A stretch of DNA of 64,000 nt from CAYNVQ01 sp964400735 (GTDB lineage Bacteria > Acidobacteriota > Aminicenantia > Aminicenantales > Aminicenantaceae), in NCBI GenBank assembly GCA_964400735.1, contig CAYNVQ010000003.1, positions 434,001 to 498,000 on the forward strand. Reading direction: 5' to 3'. Positions 34,217-42,887 of this stretch are shown piece by piece. The stretch's first letter is position 1. Every line of letters begins with the position of its first letter. The translations under genes and the position numbers were made by a program. Under the pieces are notes generated by a model. The model was not told the DNA's origin. It saw nothing but the letters and a program-made list of their open reading frames with translations, and did not search any database.

Positions 34217-35439
34217 AGGGAAAGTTCTGTCAGCATCCGGAGCAGGAGGTTGGCTCCCTTTTCCAGATCCTCCCATTTGATCCGTTCATCGGGTGAGTGG
34301 CTGATTCCGTCTTCACAAGGTATGAAAATCATCCCCGAGTCGGCTACAGAGGCGATTATCTGGGCATCATGGCCGGCTCCGCTGGGAAGCGTCAGGTAGG
34401 AATAGCCCAGCGCTTCGCATTCCCTCTTCATCATGTCCACTATCCGTTCGGGGATGGTGACGGGCTCGGTTTTATCGACCACGGCCGAGGAGAAAGTCAA
34501 GCCCCGGGTGGAAGCCACATCTTCGGCAAGGGAGAGGATCGTCTTTTCCATCTCCTCCAGGGTTTTCTTGGAAGGGCTTCTGAAATCCAGTGAAAAATCC
34601 ACCCTTCCGGGGACGATGCTGAAAGCCCCGGGATGGACTTGAATCCTTCCTATGGTCAGAAGGCTTCCATAATGATGGGTGGCCACATAATGGGTACTCT
34701 TGAGGGCGAAATCGGCCAAACCCAAGAGCGCATCATGCCGCAATTCAAAGGGAGTCGTGCCGGCATGGCTGGCCTCTCCCAAAAAGCCGCAGACCCAATA
34801 GTTTTTTCCGGCAATTCGGTCCACGATACCGACTGTTTTGTTTTCTGTCTCGAGCACCGGCCCCTGTTCGATATGAATTTCGAGATAGGTTTCGATCTCG
34901 GGCCGCTCGCGGTGGGCTTCCAGGATGCTTTCTATGGTGAACTCTGTGTTTTTGAGGACATCGAGAAAGGGGATCCCGAACTGCGTTCTTCCCTTTTCGA
35001 GCATTTCGCGGTCGGGTGGAGCGATGAACGAGCGGCTGCCGAGGAAATCTCCCACTAAGTTTCCCTCTTCGTCCGTAAAAGAGGCAACTTCCAGCGGCTT
35101 CGTGACCGTCAATCCCTCCTCTTTAATCCGCCGCAAACATTCCAGTGCCGAGAGAACGCCGATCGAGCCGTCGAACATACCGCCGTTGATGACCGTATCG
35201 ATGTGGGATCCTGCCATAATGGTTTTCCCCTTTCCCTCCAGCCGGCCGAAAATGTTTCCCGCTCCGTCTTGACGTAAGGTGAGCCCGGCACTTTCGATCC
35301 TCTTCTTGAGCCACTCCCTCGCTTCCAAATCCGCCCGGCTGAATGATGGCCGGCTGATTCCTCCGCGGGAATCTTGACCGATTTTCCCCAGCTCTTCGAT
35401 ATCCCTTCTCAATCGATCGAGGTTTATCTGAATGTCCAT
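34213..35439 (-). CDS. M20-family amidohydrolase (N-carbamoyl-L-amino-acid hydrolase / allantoate amidohydrolase type)
   Basis: A 408-residue zinc enzyme with the family's metal motifs: MAGSHIDTVINGGMFDGSIG (His and Asp), SFTDEEGNLVGDFLGSRSF (Glu-Glu) and LEIHIEQGPVLE (His). The small dimerisation domain includes GEASHAGTTPFELRHDALLG, and the late ligand is in SGAGHDAQIIA. These features separate ureidoglycolate/carbamoylase enzymes from ordinary M20 peptidases. The substrate is not determined. It lies 36 bp downstream of pdxJ on the same strand. Confidence 0.9.
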   Translation of the reverse strand: MDIQINLDRLRRDIEELGKIGQDSRGGISRPSFSRADLEAREWLKKRIESAGLTLRQDGAGNIFGRLEGKGKTIMAGSHIDTVINGGMFDGSIGVLSALECLRRIKEEGLTVTKPLEVASFTDEEGNLVGDFLGSRSFIAPPDREMLEKGRTQFGIPFLDVLKNTEFTIESILEAHRERPEIETYLEIHIEQGPVLETENKTVGIVDRIAGKNYWVCGFLGEASHAGTTPFELRHDALLGLADFALKSTHYVATHHYGSLLTIGRIQVHPGAFSIVPGRVDFSLDFRSPSKKTLEEMEKTILSLAEDVASTRGLTFSSAVVDKTEPVTIPERIVDMMKRECEALGYSYLTLPSGAGHDAQIIASVADSGMIFIPCEDGISHSPDERIKWEDLEKGANLLLRMLTELSL

Positions 35440-35474
35440 GCTTTTTCCCTCATCTTATTTGTTACCTGGATTAT

Positions 35475-36185
35475 TCAGGCTATCAGGTCGATCATTTCTT
35501 TGACAGCCTGGTGAATTCCCTTGATGGCTGCGCGGGCCACGATGGCGAAACCGATGCTGAATTCTTTCATTTCCGGGATGGAGGCGATGGGTCCGATGTT
35601 GAAATAATCCAGCCCATGCCCTGCGTGTATCTCGAGACCCAGCTCATGACCTCTCCTGGCTGCCTGCTTTATCTCTTCCAAAGCCGCCCGGCGTTTCTCC
35701 CCGGGTTTCAGGTCCGCGTATTTCCCGGTGTTGATTTCGATGAGGTCCACACCCACTCTTTTGCAGGCTTCGATTTGCTGGATGTCGGGATCGACGAAGA
35801 TACTGATTCTTATTCCGGCTTCTTGAAGCGCCCGGATATGGGGATTCAGGTGCTCTTCATTGGACTGGACGTTCAATCCACCCTCTGTGGTCAGCTCCTC
35901 TTCCCGCTCCGGGACCAGGGATACGACGTCGGGTTTGATATCCAGAGCGATTTTCTTCATCTCTTCGGTGGCGGCCATCTCGATGTTGAGCTTGGTCTTG
36001 ATGGTCTGCCTGAGCAGACGAAGGTCCCGCTCCTTGATGTGACGTCTGTCGCCACGGATGTGACAAACGATTCCTTCCGCTCCAGCTTGCTCGGCAAGCA
36101 ATGCGGCAAGAACAGGCTCGGGTTCGTCGGACTTCCGGGCTTCCCTGATGGTGGCAAAATGATCGATATTAAGCGCGAGTTTCAT
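35475..36185 (-). CDS. pdxJ: pyridoxine 5'-phosphate synthase
   Basis: A 236-residue TIM barrel of the DXP-dependent vitamin B6 route; it joins 1-deoxyxylulose 5-phosphate with aminoacetone phosphate. Signatures: LALNIDHFATIREARKSDEP at the N-terminus, GIVCHIRGDRRHIKERDL, NIEMAAT, VSLVPEREEELTTEGGLNV and EIHAGHGLDYFNI. Full length. AGGAGG-like GGGAGG precedes the ATG. The B6 product would feed the PLP enzymes nearby (class V aminotransferase, MocR), though the genes are not adjacent. Confidence 0.96.
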   Translation of the reverse strand: MKLALNIDHFATIREARKSDEPEPVLAALLAEQAGAEGIVCHIRGDRRHIKERDLRLLRQTIKTKLNIEMAATEEMKKIALDIKPDVVSLVPEREEELTTEGGLNVQSNEEHLNPHIRALQEAGIRISIFVDPDIQQIEACKRVGVDLIEINTGKYADLKPGEKRRAALEEIKQAARRGHELGLEIHAGHGLDYFNIGPIASIPEMKEFSIGFAIVARAAIKGIHQAVKEMIDLIA

Positions 36186-36272
36186 GTTTTCCTCCCAAGA
36201 ATTCTGGCCCTTAACCGCGACAAGAAAATATTATACGGATTATGACCTTTTAACGGAAGGGGGAATCTGAAA

Positions 36273-37610
36273 CTAGCCCAAGTGGTTGGTGAGCACCTTT
36301 GCCAGACGCTGGGCCAGTTTATCCAACTGCTGCCGGTCTTGACCCTCCATCATGATCCGGGCCAAAGATTCTGTGCCGGAATAGCGGAGGTTGAATCTCC
36401 CGTTGTTCTCGAGCTGCCGTTCGATCTCTGCCATGGTGCTCGTGATTTCGGGATATTGCTCGAAATCGTCTTTTCGGGAGACCGGAACGTTCAGCAGAAC
36501 TTGGGGGTATTCATGAAAGTCTTCGACGAGCTCGGAAAGCGAGGCTTCCTTGCCGACCATGGCTTCGGCCATCTTGATGCTGGTCAGGATGCCGTCCCCG
36601 GTGGGACAGTCGTCGAGAAAAATGGTGTGTCCTGATTGTTCTCCGCCCAGGTTCGCTCCCGCTTCGATCATCCTCTCCAGGACGAATCGGTCACCCACCT
36701 GAGTGCGGACTAGATGAAGATGCATTTCTTCCAAAGCCCTTTCCAGTCCCATGTTGCTCATCGTCGTGGCCACGACGCTTTCCGATTTCAGCCGGCCCCG
36801 TTCCTTCATGAACCGGGATTGGACGAAAAGCGTATGGTCACCGTTGAGGACTCGTCCTCTTTCATCGGCCCAAATGGCCCTATCGGCATCCCCATCATAA
36901 GCGATACCTAAGTCCGCCTTATTTTCCACCACCGTGCGGGCAAGCTCATCTGGATAGAGAGACCCGCATCCGGCATTGATATTTCTTCCGTCGGGAGATA
37001 CATGAATGGCCATGACCTCGAACCCAAGCATCTGGAAGATGTAAGGAGCAAAGGCAGAGCTTGCCCCGTTCGAGCAGTCTAAGACCAGCTTGATTTTGCG
37101 GCCCGTCGTATCTTCGGGAAAGCGGCTCATCAAAAATTCCAGATAACTCTGTGCTAGGGTGGGCTCTGGATCGATCTCGATTACCTCTCTTTCTATGGAC
37201 GCCTTTCTGGCCCGAATAGCATTTTCCAGCCGGTCCTCCCATGACTCCGGAATTTTTTTTCCATTGATGGAGAAAATCTTGATTCCGTTATCTTGGAAAG
37301 GGTTATGAGAGGCAGAGATGACGATCCCAGCCGAGAAAGCATGTTTTTTGGTGAGAAAAGAGACGGCAGAGGTCGGAATGACTCCTCCCGAAACAACATC
37401 TCCTCTCGCCCTCCGGATGCCCTGTGAAAGGGCCTGTTCGATCCATTTACCCGATTCTCTGGTATCTTTCCCGATGATCATTTTAGGAGGAAGCCCTTCT
37501 TCCTGGAGAAGTTCCACTAAGGCTTCGCCCAGGACACAAACGGTGGAATAATCAAGGGGAAAATGGCCGGCTACAGCCCTTATTCCATCGGTTCCGAAAA
37601 GTCTTGGCAT
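36273..37610 (-). CDS. glmM: phosphoglucosamine mutase
   Basis: 445 residues, the normal GlmM length. It converts glucosamine 6-phosphate to glucosamine 1-phosphate for UDP-GlcNAc synthesis. It starts MPRLFGTDGIRAVAGHFPLD; the phosphoserine loop is GIVISASHNPFQDNGIK, the metal loop AYDGDADRAIWADE, the sugar loop GGEQSGH, and the phosphate-binding tail LRYSGTESLARIMMEG. The ATG at 37610 is preceded by GGAGCGGGG. It is the last gene of a run with ybbR and cdaA, a conserved association because CdaA, CdaR and GlmM interact in c-di-AMP control. Confidence 0.96.
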   Translation of the reverse strand: MPRLFGTDGIRAVAGHFPLDYSTVCVLGEALVELLQEEGLPPKMIIGKDTRESGKWIEQALSQGIRRARGDVVSGGVIPTSAVSFLTKKHAFSAGIVISASHNPFQDNGIKIFSINGKKIPESWEDRLENAIRARKASIEREVIEIDPEPTLAQSYLEFLMSRFPEDTTGRKIKLVLDCSNGASSAFAPYIFQMLGFEVMAIHVSPDGRNINAGCGSLYPDELARTVVENKADLGIAYDGDADRAIWADERGRVLNGDHTLFVQSRFMKERGRLKSESVVATTMSNMGLERALEEMHLHLVRTQVGDRFVLERMIEAGANLGGEQSGHTIFLDDCPTGDGILTSIKMAEAMVGKEASLSELVEDFHEYPQVLLNVPVSRKDDFEQYPEITSTMAEIERQLENNGRFNLRYSGTESLARIMMEGQDRQQLDKLAQRLAKVLTNHLG

Positions 37611-37711
37611 TTTTTGCCCCGCTCCTTTTATTTTGTGTCCGAAAAAGAAGATTATACCCAAAACAGAGTTATTTTCAAGGAAAATATCCTGGAGAGAGCG
37701 AGTAGCCCCCC

Positions 37712-38410
37712 CTACTTTTTTTTAACCGGGGGTGTTTCTTCAGTTTTGTCTTCCTGGATCAGGATTTTTACCCTTACCGCTGTTTGGGCCGAAGCGAATT
37801 GCAGGTCAGGATTAGGAAGGATAAGATTGGCCTCGATTTCTGTCGATTGGGTTAGAGGAGTTAAATCCACCGGTGTTGTCTTGACCTTTTCTCTTTTGTC
37901 GATTTTGCTTTCAGGCCCTCTGACCAGGACTTGAGGAGGGACAACCTCGATCTTCACCACGCCCAGGCCTTCCCGAAGCTCTCCGATAACATGAGGCTCC
38001 ACATCGAGCATGACCGCGGCCGTCCTTTCCAGCTTCAAACTCACCTGCCTTGGTCGGACTTCCTTGACCTCAGCACCGGGAGGAGCGCTGACCATGCTCT
38101 CGTTGATCAGGTAATTTTCCACATCGGGACGGGCGTTTCGAAGGTCGAGGATGGTCCTCACGTTGGCCGGGGTGACCTGTCCGATAAGCCTTTTCGGGGC
38201 CCGGATTTTGACATCTACGGTAGAAGGCGGTTTCTCCACGACATCCAGCCCGGACGGGATATTGTAGAGCTCGAGCGAGACGGTCAGGTTTTTTTCCGAA
38301 AAAGTCTTTTCCTCCGGAATCAAAGCCAACCATAGAATAAGGGCAACCAGGAAGGAGAACAGCTTTAGCCCCCAGTTCCTCAGGAATAATCTTCTTAATA
38401 TTCTTATCAT
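37712..38410 (-). CDS. YbbR/CdaR-domain protein
   Basis: A 232-residue protein with one N-terminal membrane helix (LKLFSFLVALILWLAL) and two YbbR-like extracytoplasmic repeats (about residues 40-130 and 130-220), ending in a charged, Pro-rich tail. In other bacteria this protein regulates the diadenylate cyclase CdaA, whose gene lies just upstream. It begins 18 bases after the cdaA stop. Confidence 0.9.
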   Translation of the reverse strand: MIRILRRLFLRNWGLKLFSFLVALILWLALIPEEKTFSEKNLTVSLELYNIPSGLDVVEKPPSTVDVKIRAPKRLIGQVTPANVRTILDLRNARPDVENYLINESMVSAPPGAEVKEVRPRQVSLKLERTAAVMLDVEPHVIGELREGLGVVKIEVVPPQVLVRGPESKIDKREKVKTTPVDLTPLTQSTEIEANLILPNPDLQFASAQTAVRVKILIQEDKTEETPPVKKK

Positions 38411-38428
38411 TTCATTTTCTTATCATTT

Positions 38429-39196
38429 TTATTTCAAATAATTGATCAAATGTTCTTTTAGCTGCTTCTTTTCCAACCCTCTTTCCAGCCGTCCCTGGGT
38501 GGCAAGAGAAATGGTGCCGACTTCCTCGGATACGACGATAACCGCGGCATCTGTTTCCTGGGAGAGCCCTAAGGCTGCCAGGTGCCTGGTCCGGGCCAAA
38601 AATTCGTCTCCCAGGTTGTGCGTAGCAGGGAGAGGAAGAAGACAACCAGCTGCGACGATTTTGTTTCCTTTGATGATCACGGCCCCGTCGTGAAGCGGAG
38701 AATTGGGGAAGAAAATGCTGACCAGAAGATCCTTGGAGATGCTGGCATCGATGGTTGTTCCCCGGTCAGAATAGCTCTTAAGTGAGATGTCCTTCTCGAT
38801 AGCGATAAGGGCGCCGATTTTTTTGGAAGCGAGATAATCGATGGCCAGAAACACGTCTTCCATTTTTTCCGAAAGGGCTTTCAACGTCATTGGTTTTCTG
38901 AAGGATTGAGAGCCGATCGTCATCAGGAATCTCCGAATTTCCCCTTGAAAGAGAACGATGATGGCGATAATCAGATACATGATGAATTTTTCTATGAGCC
39001 AGTGAGAGACGACCAGATTTCCCCATTGAGTGATTAAAAATATGAGGCCTACCATAGCGATCCCGATGGCCATTTGGTAGGCCTTGGTGTCTTTGATCAG
39101 CCGGAAGAAGGAATAAAGGATGATGGTGACCAAAAGAATGTCGAAGAAATCGCCCAGGGTAAAATTGGACAGCGCGTTGATGATATTCTCAAACAT
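38429..39196 (-). CDS. cdaA: membrane diadenylate cyclase
   Basis: 255 residues. Three N-terminal membrane helices (FDILLVTIILYSFFRLI; MAIGIAMVGLIFLITQ; FIMYLIIAIIVLFQGEIRRF) are followed by a DAC domain making c-di-AMP from ATP. The DGA motif is intact in PNSPLHDGAVIIKG. The second motif reads RTRHLAALGLSQETDA, so the last Arg of the usual RHR is Leu (CTG). It overlaps folP by 8 bases and is followed by ybbR and glmM. Confidence 0.94.
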   Translation of the reverse strand: MFENIINALSNFTLGDFFDILLVTIILYSFFRLIKDTKAYQMAIGIAMVGLIFLITQWGNLVVSHWLIEKFIMYLIIAIIVLFQGEIRRFLMTIGSQSFRKPMTLKALSEKMEDVFLAIDYLASKKIGALIAIEKDISLKSYSDRGTTIDASISKDLLVSIFFPNSPLHDGAVIIKGNKIVAAGCLLPLPATHNLGDEFLARTRHLAALGLSQETDAAVIVVSEEVGTISLATQGRLERGLEKKQLKEHLINYLK

Positions 39197-40091
39197 GGCG
39201 GATGGCTGGTTCCTCTTCTGGATTTTCGACAGATGGCGGAGAAGACTCTTCGTTCATAATGGCTTCTGCCACAGTTATGGCCCTCTTGACCGGCTCGACA
39301 TCGTGAACCCTCAAAATATGGGCTCCGTTCAGGATGGACAGGATGGCACTGGCAATGGTCCCTTCTAATCTTTCTTGGGGAGGGAGATTGAGAATTTTTC
39401 CGATAAAGGATTTTCGGGAAATGCCCAACAGGATAGGCCGGTCGAGGTCTTCTAAAAACTGAAGGTTTTTGATGATGGCCAAGTTATGCTCCAGGTTTTT
39501 TCCGAATCCGATCCCAGGATCGACGATGATTTTATCCCTGGAAATACCGTAGGCTTCTGCGGTGGAGATCCTTTCCTGGAGAAAACAGTGGATCTCTTGA
39601 AAGAGGTCTTCGTAGAAAGGGCTGGATTGCATGGTTTTGGGCACGCCTTTCATGTGCATCAGGATGACCGGCGATCCGGTTTCAGAGGCCAGGAGAGGCA
39701 TGCGGTCATCGAAACGGAAGGCGCTGATATCGTTGATGATATTTGCCCCAGCCTTCAGGGCCGCTTCGGCGACTTCGGATTTGGTGGTATCCACCGAAAT
39801 CAGGGCATCCGTTTTTTTTCTGAGTCCTTCGATGACAGGTAGGACTCGATTTATCTCTTCTTTGGATGGAGTGGGATCTGAGCCCGGCCGAGTGCTTTCC
39901 CCCCCTATGTCGATAATGTCCGCGCCCTCTTGGACCATCTCCAAGCCTCGGTTGATAGCCTTATTTTTGTCGAGATGAACGCCGGGATCATAAAAGGAGT
40001 CGGGGGTAATATTGATGACCCCCATTATCCATGTTTTGAGGCCCAAAGTGTGATGTTTGCCGTTTATGTGGAGTATGGACCTCTTTCTCAA
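39189..40091 (-). CDS. folP: dihydropteroate synthase
   Basis: A 300-residue TIM barrel that joins p-aminobenzoate to the pterin pyrophosphate in folate synthesis. Signatures: MGVINITPDSFYDPG, IIDIGGESTRPGSDPT (pterin loop), ISVDTTKSEVAEAALKAGAN, VDPGIGFGKNLEHN and LLGISRKSFIG, with HDVEPV near the end. The C-terminal 25 residues are a proline- and Glu-rich extension. The folP stop lies inside the start of cdaA; ftsH ends 3 bases upstream of it. Confidence 0.96.
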   Translation of the reverse strand: MRKRSILHINGKHHTLGLKTWIMGVINITPDSFYDPGVHLDKNKAINRGLEMVQEGADIIDIGGESTRPGSDPTPSKEEINRVLPVIEGLRKKTDALISVDTTKSEVAEAALKAGANIINDISAFRFDDRMPLLASETGSPVILMHMKGVPKTMQSSPFYEDLFQEIHCFLQERISTAEAYGISRDKIIVDPGIGFGKNLEHNLAIIKNLQFLEDLDRPILLGISRKSFIGKILNLPPQERLEGTIASAILSILNGAHILRVHDVEPVKRAITVAEAIMNEESSPPSVENPEEEPAIRHV

Positions 40092-40094
40092 TTT

Positions 40095-42011
40095 TTACGC
40101 TTTTTTCGCATTTTTTTTGCTCGAGGAAGCTGTGTGAGAAGCTTTTTCCTTCGCTTTCTCTTCCTCAGGCTTGGCCTTCTTTGCCGTCTTTTTTTTCCAG
40201 CCTTTTTTGTTTGTTTTTATGGTATCATCTATCTCGTCCGAGGAGAGGACTTCCTTTTCAAGCAGAGCCTCGGCAATCGCCAGCAGTGAGCTTTTGTTAT
40301 CTTCCAAAAGGGACTTGGTTCTCTCGTAGTTTCGGGTGACGATTTTTTTCACCTCGAGATCGATCAGTTCGGCCGTCTTTTCGCTGAAATTTTTGTGCAT
40401 GGCCAAGTCTCTCCCCAGGAAGATGAGGTCGTCGCGCTCACCAAAGGTCAAGGGGCCCAAATCGGACATTCCGTACTGGCAGACCATCTTTCGGGCGATG
40501 TCTGTCGCTCTTTCGAAGTCATTGGCCGCGCCGGTGGTTGTCTTGTTCAGGAAAAGGATTTCGGCCACGCGGCCGGCCATGAGAACAGATAGCTGGGCTT
40601 CGAGGTAGGTTTTCGAATAGGTATACCGGTCATCCAGGGGGAGCTGCTGGGTGATGCCCAAAGCCAACCCTCTGGGGATGATGGTGACTTTGTGTATGGG
40701 GTCGGCCTCGGGGATAAGGGCGGCGATCAGGGCGTGGCCTGCCTCATGGTAGGCAGTGCTTTTCTTTTCCTCTTCGGAGATGATCATGCTCTTTCGTTCC
40801 ACTCCCATCAGGACCTTGTCTTTGGCGCTTTCCATGTCCTCCATGGTGACGTTCTCCTGGCTATGGCGCGCAGCGAGCAGGGCGGCCTCGTTCACCAGAT
40901 TGGCCAGGTCAGCGCCGGAAAAACCTGGAGTCGACCGGGCCAGGACCTTCATGTCGACATCTTTATTCAGGGGGATATTCTTCACATGCACCTTGATGAT
41001 GTCCTCCCGGCCTTTGACGTCGGGCATATTCACCACGATCCGCCGGTCGAATCGCCCCGGGCGAAGGATGGCGCTGTCAAGGATATCCGGTCTGTTGGTG
41101 GCGGCTATAAGGATGATGCCTTCGTTGGAATCGAACCCATCCATCTCCACCAGGAGCTGGTTGAGTGTCTGTTCACGTTCGTCGTGTCCGCCGCCCAAAC
41201 CCGCTCCTCTCTGGCGGCCGACCGCATCGATCTCGTCGATGAATATCAGGCAGGGAGCGTGCTTTTTTCCTTGATCGAAAAGATCTCTAACTCTTGAGGC
41301 GCCCACTCCGACGAACATCTCCACAAAGTCAGAGCCGCTTATCGAGAAGAAAGGGACACCGGCTTCCCCGGCCACCGCCCGGGCGAGCAGGGTCTTTCCT
41401 GTACCGGGAGCTCCGACCAGTAGGACCCCTTTAGGGATCCGTCCGCCGAGCTTTTGAAACCGTTGAGGGTCTTTCAGGAATCCGATGATTTCCTGGAGCT
41501 CTTCTTTGGCCTCTTCCACGCCGGCGACATCCTTGAACGTCACTTTTTTCTGTACTCCGGAAAAAAGCTTGGCCCGGCTTTTCCCGAAGGAAAGGGCCTT
41601 GTTTCCCCCGGCCTGCATCTGGCGCATGAAGAATACCCAAAAAAGGATGAGCAGGATGATCGGAAACCAGGTGAAAAGATAGGAGAACCAGGGACTGCGG
41701 TTGGTGTCTTTGACCTCGATGATGACGTTGTTTTCCCTCAGTATCTTGACCAAGTCGTCGTACTGAGAAGGAGCCACGCTCTTGAAGGCCGTTCCGTCCG
41801 TGTACTTCCCCTTGAGCTGATTTCCCTCGATGGTCACTTCGTTGATGTTTCCTCGCTCCACTTCATCTATGAATTGGGAAAAATTGATCTCTTTTTTGAC
41901 GCCCGAGGGGGACTGGAGAAGACTGTAAAGGACGATGATGATGATTCCGGCAGCGATCCAAAAAATTATGCTTCTGTATGATTTAGGCGGTTTTCTTCGC
42001 ACATCTGGCAT
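40095..42011 (-). CDS. ftsH: ATP-dependent zinc metalloprotease FtsH
   Basis: A 638-residue membrane AAA+ protease for quality control. Two membrane helices (about residues 14-32 and 105-127) flank a periplasmic domain. The AAA+ part has Walker A GAPGTGKT, Walker B CLIFIDEIDAVG, the pore loop FVEMFVGVGASRVRD and the SRH. The zinc motif is HEAGHALIAAL. A Lys/Glu/Ala-rich tail of about 40 residues ends the protein. ATG 42011 follows AAAGGAAAG; the upstream TTG option is rejected. It heads the ftsH-folP-cdaA-ybbR-glmM run. Confidence 0.97.
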   Translation of the reverse strand: MPDVRRKPPKSYRSIIFWIAAGIIIIVLYSLLQSPSGVKKEINFSQFIDEVERGNINEVTIEGNQLKGKYTDGTAFKSVAPSQYDDLVKILRENNVIIEVKDTNRSPWFSYLFTWFPIILLILFWVFFMRQMQAGGNKALSFGKSRAKLFSGVQKKVTFKDVAGVEEAKEELQEIIGFLKDPQRFQKLGGRIPKGVLLVGAPGTGKTLLARAVAGEAGVPFFSISGSDFVEMFVGVGASRVRDLFDQGKKHAPCLIFIDEIDAVGRQRGAGLGGGHDEREQTLNQLLVEMDGFDSNEGIILIAATNRPDILDSAILRPGRFDRRIVVNMPDVKGREDIIKVHVKNIPLNKDVDMKVLARSTPGFSGADLANLVNEAALLAARHSQENVTMEDMESAKDKVLMGVERKSMIISEEEKKSTAYHEAGHALIAALIPEADPIHKVTIIPRGLALGITQQLPLDDRYTYSKTYLEAQLSVLMAGRVAEILFLNKTTTGAANDFERATDIARKMVCQYGMSDLGPLTFGERDDLIFLGRDLAMHKNFSEKTAELIDLEVKKIVTRNYERTKSLLEDNKSSLLAIAEALLEKEVLSSDEIDDTIKTNKKGWKKKTAKKAKPEEEKAKEKASHTASSSKKNAKKA

Positions 42012-42312
42012 AGTTCTTTCCTTTTGAGAAATTATTTTAACATGTTTTGGAAAAATTGTTAACAAAACAGTTAGGATTTGTCGGAATTAATTCCGTAGGG
42101 ATCATACCTTATACTCCTTATATATATCTCCGTGGCTGTTTCTCCATTGCAATATATATGTGTAATACGCCCAGAGGGCTGTGCGATATTCATTTTTTCC
42201 GACTGCCTCTAAACGTTTATAGAGGATTGTTCTAAGTGAATCCTATCGGGCACGGGTGCGTGAATTACGGTTGTCCCCTCGTCGTCCTGGCTGACTTTGC
42301 GCGGAAATGTCC
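42012..42312. other. intergenic region between ftsH and tRNA-Ala
   Basis: This roughly 300-bp AT-rich stretch holds the ftsH upstream region. A CCTCTA/TAGAGG dyad lies near 42206-42226. I see no gene. Confidence 0.5.
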
Positions 42313-42341
42313 TTGACTGGATGGGCAACTTTTTGTAACAT
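42313..42341 (+). promoter_or_regulatory. sigma-70-type promoter of tRNA-Ala
   Basis: TTGACT and TAACAT are 17 bases apart, ending 16 bases before the first base of the tRNA. Confidence 0.5.
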
Positions 42342-42357
42342 GTGAAGCACCCCCGGT

Positions 42358-42433
42358 GGGGCTGTAGTTCAGTTGGGAGAACGCTTGACTGGCAGTCAAG
42401 AGGTCGTGGGTTCAAATCCCATCAGCTCCACCA
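42358..42433 (+). tRNA. tRNA-Ala (GGC anticodon)
   Basis: A 76-base cloverleaf. The acceptor stem GGGGCTG/CAGCTCC includes the G3:U70 pair that marks alanine tRNAs. The anticodon arm is CTTGA-CTGGCAG-TCAAG with anticodon GGC, the T loop is TTCAAATC, and the CCA end is encoded. The 3' half is the attachment site of the element that follows. Confidence 0.96.
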
Positions 42434-42436
42434 TCT
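42389..42436 (+). repeat. attL: left attachment repeat inside tRNA-Ala
   Basis: The 48 bases from the anticodon loop to just past CCA recur at 58000-58047 with five mismatches, in direct orientation. Exact blocks include CTGGCAGTCAAGAGGTCG and CAGCTCCACCATCT. Integration at this site leaves the tRNA intact. Confidence 0.88.
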
Positions 42437-42548
42437 AACCACCCCTGTTACAGGGATTTACACCGGATATTTGTCTTTTAGCCTTTTTGCCTAAATTTCG
42501 GTATTTTTCCGCCAAAACTATTGAATATTCATTGAATGGAATGATTCT

Positions 42549-42881
42549 ATGGCTCTGGAAATTGAGCCGATTAAGGAAAAGGCCATGAAAGACGATTTAC
42601 ATGAAGCCCTGGACGAGATAGAAGAGGAGGTCGGACTATATTGCGAAGCTCTCGACCTTCGGGTTGATGAGACTCCATTCAATCTTGAGATTTTTGATAA
42701 TATGAGACGCATTAAGATGGGATTAGTCTATGCCCCGTATCTCAGAGAGAAAATCATCGAGGCTGCCGAGAAGATTGAGGCCAAAGCCTTGCTTTTTTTC
42801 ATCTCAGGAGATAATTCTCACCTCACCTTACGACTCGGTTTCTTCAGAGATACAGGGGAAAGATGGTTTGCGTGGGTGTAG
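42549..42881 (+). CDS. element protein of unknown function, 110 residues
   Basis: Acidic and mostly helical (KDDLHEALDEIEEEVGLYCE), ending in a beta-rich stretch (HLTLRLGFFRDTGERWFAWV). No family recognised. It is the first gene of the element, 6 bases before the putative replication gene, so probably co-transcribed with it. Confidence 0.7.
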   Translation: MALEIEPIKEKAMKDDLHEALDEIEEEVGLYCEALDLRVDETPFNLEIFDNMRRIKMGLVYAPYLREKIIEAAEKIEAKALLFFISGDNSHLTLRLGFFRDTGERWFAWV

Positions 42882-42887
42882 AAAATC

